Of a stretch of 64,000 nt of DNA, positions 63,890-64,000 are shown piece after piece (within the stretch, counting starts at the first letter, position 1; the number at the start of each line of letters is the position of its first letter). Source of the stretch: Rotaria macrura (taxonomy: Eukaryota > Rotifera > Eurotatoria > Philodinida > Philodinidae); assembly GCA_900239685.1 (NCBI GenBank), contig OENT01000664.1, forward strand, positions 23,559-87,558. Reading direction: 5' to 3'. The notes beneath the pieces are model-generated. The model was not told the origin of the DNA and ran no database searches. It saw only the letters and a list, made by a program, of their open reading frames with translations. The position numbers were made by a program, and so were the translations under genes.

Positions 63890-64000
63890 TTATTGGTTCT
63901 TTATCTCAGCTTTATTGAGTATTTCTGCTTTATTAAGCTTGTCTTGCGCATATTCGCTATACCATTCATAATGTGAATGTATTCTCTGTACATCTTTCGA
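63890..64000 (-). CDS. 3' end of an unidentified gene running off the right edge
   Basis: A minus-strand frame open from the window edge to a TAA at 63890-63892, 36 codons, reading IHSHYEWYSEYAQDKLNKAE and ending in a Lys-rich helical tail KAEIKNQ. Composition is typical of a coiled or helical C-terminus. No family can be named from so short a piece. Confidence 0.35.
   Translation of the reverse strand, partial: SKDVQRIHSHYEWYSEYAQDKLNKAEILNKAEIKNQ

Overview
The window is animal nuclear DNA. It is AT-rich, and its genes are split by many very short GT-AG introns (most 46-83 bp, with a minority of 0.4-2 kb). The gene set is metazoan: a doublecortin-like kinase, ZNF330/NOA36, a synaptobrevin, a TRPM-type channel, divergent family-A GPCRs and a membrane-anchored trypsin. 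Two small genes look bacterial in family. This mix, with F-box and GPCR expansions, suggests a bdelloid rotifer. That is an inference from style and content, because no species marker is present. No rRNA, tRNA or CRISPR was recognised.

Layout. 0.5-0.95 kb: SnoaL/NTF2-like protein (+). 2.9-5.6 kb: type II membrane-anchored S9 peptidase (+). 7.3-8.8 kb: GC-rich inverted-repeat element. 9.1-9.7 kb: 5'-incomplete gene of bacterial type (+). 11.5-12.7 kb: F-box-like gene (+). 14.5-16.5 kb: ZNF330 homologue (+), ending 25 bp from the tail of an NmrA-family gene (-, 16.5-19.5 kb). That gene is divergent from a synaptobrevin (+, 19.7-20.3 kb). 20.3-26 kb: gene-poor, with two related foldback elements. 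26-35.3 kb: three paralogous GPCR genes (-) with a 477-bp segment present twice. 35.8-36.1 kb: first CCCAGG-ended foldback. 39.6-44.8 kb: doublecortin-like kinase (+). 46.5-47.6 kb: trypsin-like protease (-). 47.7-49.0 kb: FN3-like gene (-). 49.5-59.2 kb: TRPM-like channel (+), 23 exons, with a hairpin hAT-like element in one intron. 59.2-64 kb: dense in non-autonomous elements and decayed genes, plus the 3' end of a gene (-) running off the right edge.

I rebuilt exon-intron structures by joining frames across GT-AG sites. The joins keep frame in the peptidase (824 aa), ZNF330 (338 aa), NmrA protein (299 aa), synaptobrevin (109 aa), DCLK (866 aa), TRPM (1373 aa) and the GPCRs (337, 329 and 337 aa). 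The genes do not form a pathway.

The most unusual content is a set of at least six non-autonomous elements with the same design. Each has short conserved inverted ends and an interior that is a long imperfect hairpin built from short repeated words private to that element (AGATC, GGATCC, AAACGGT, GGATTTG, GGCCC or CTCGCC). Three share the ends CCCAGG...CCTGGG. One has an exact 8-bp target duplication and interrupts a decayed gene.
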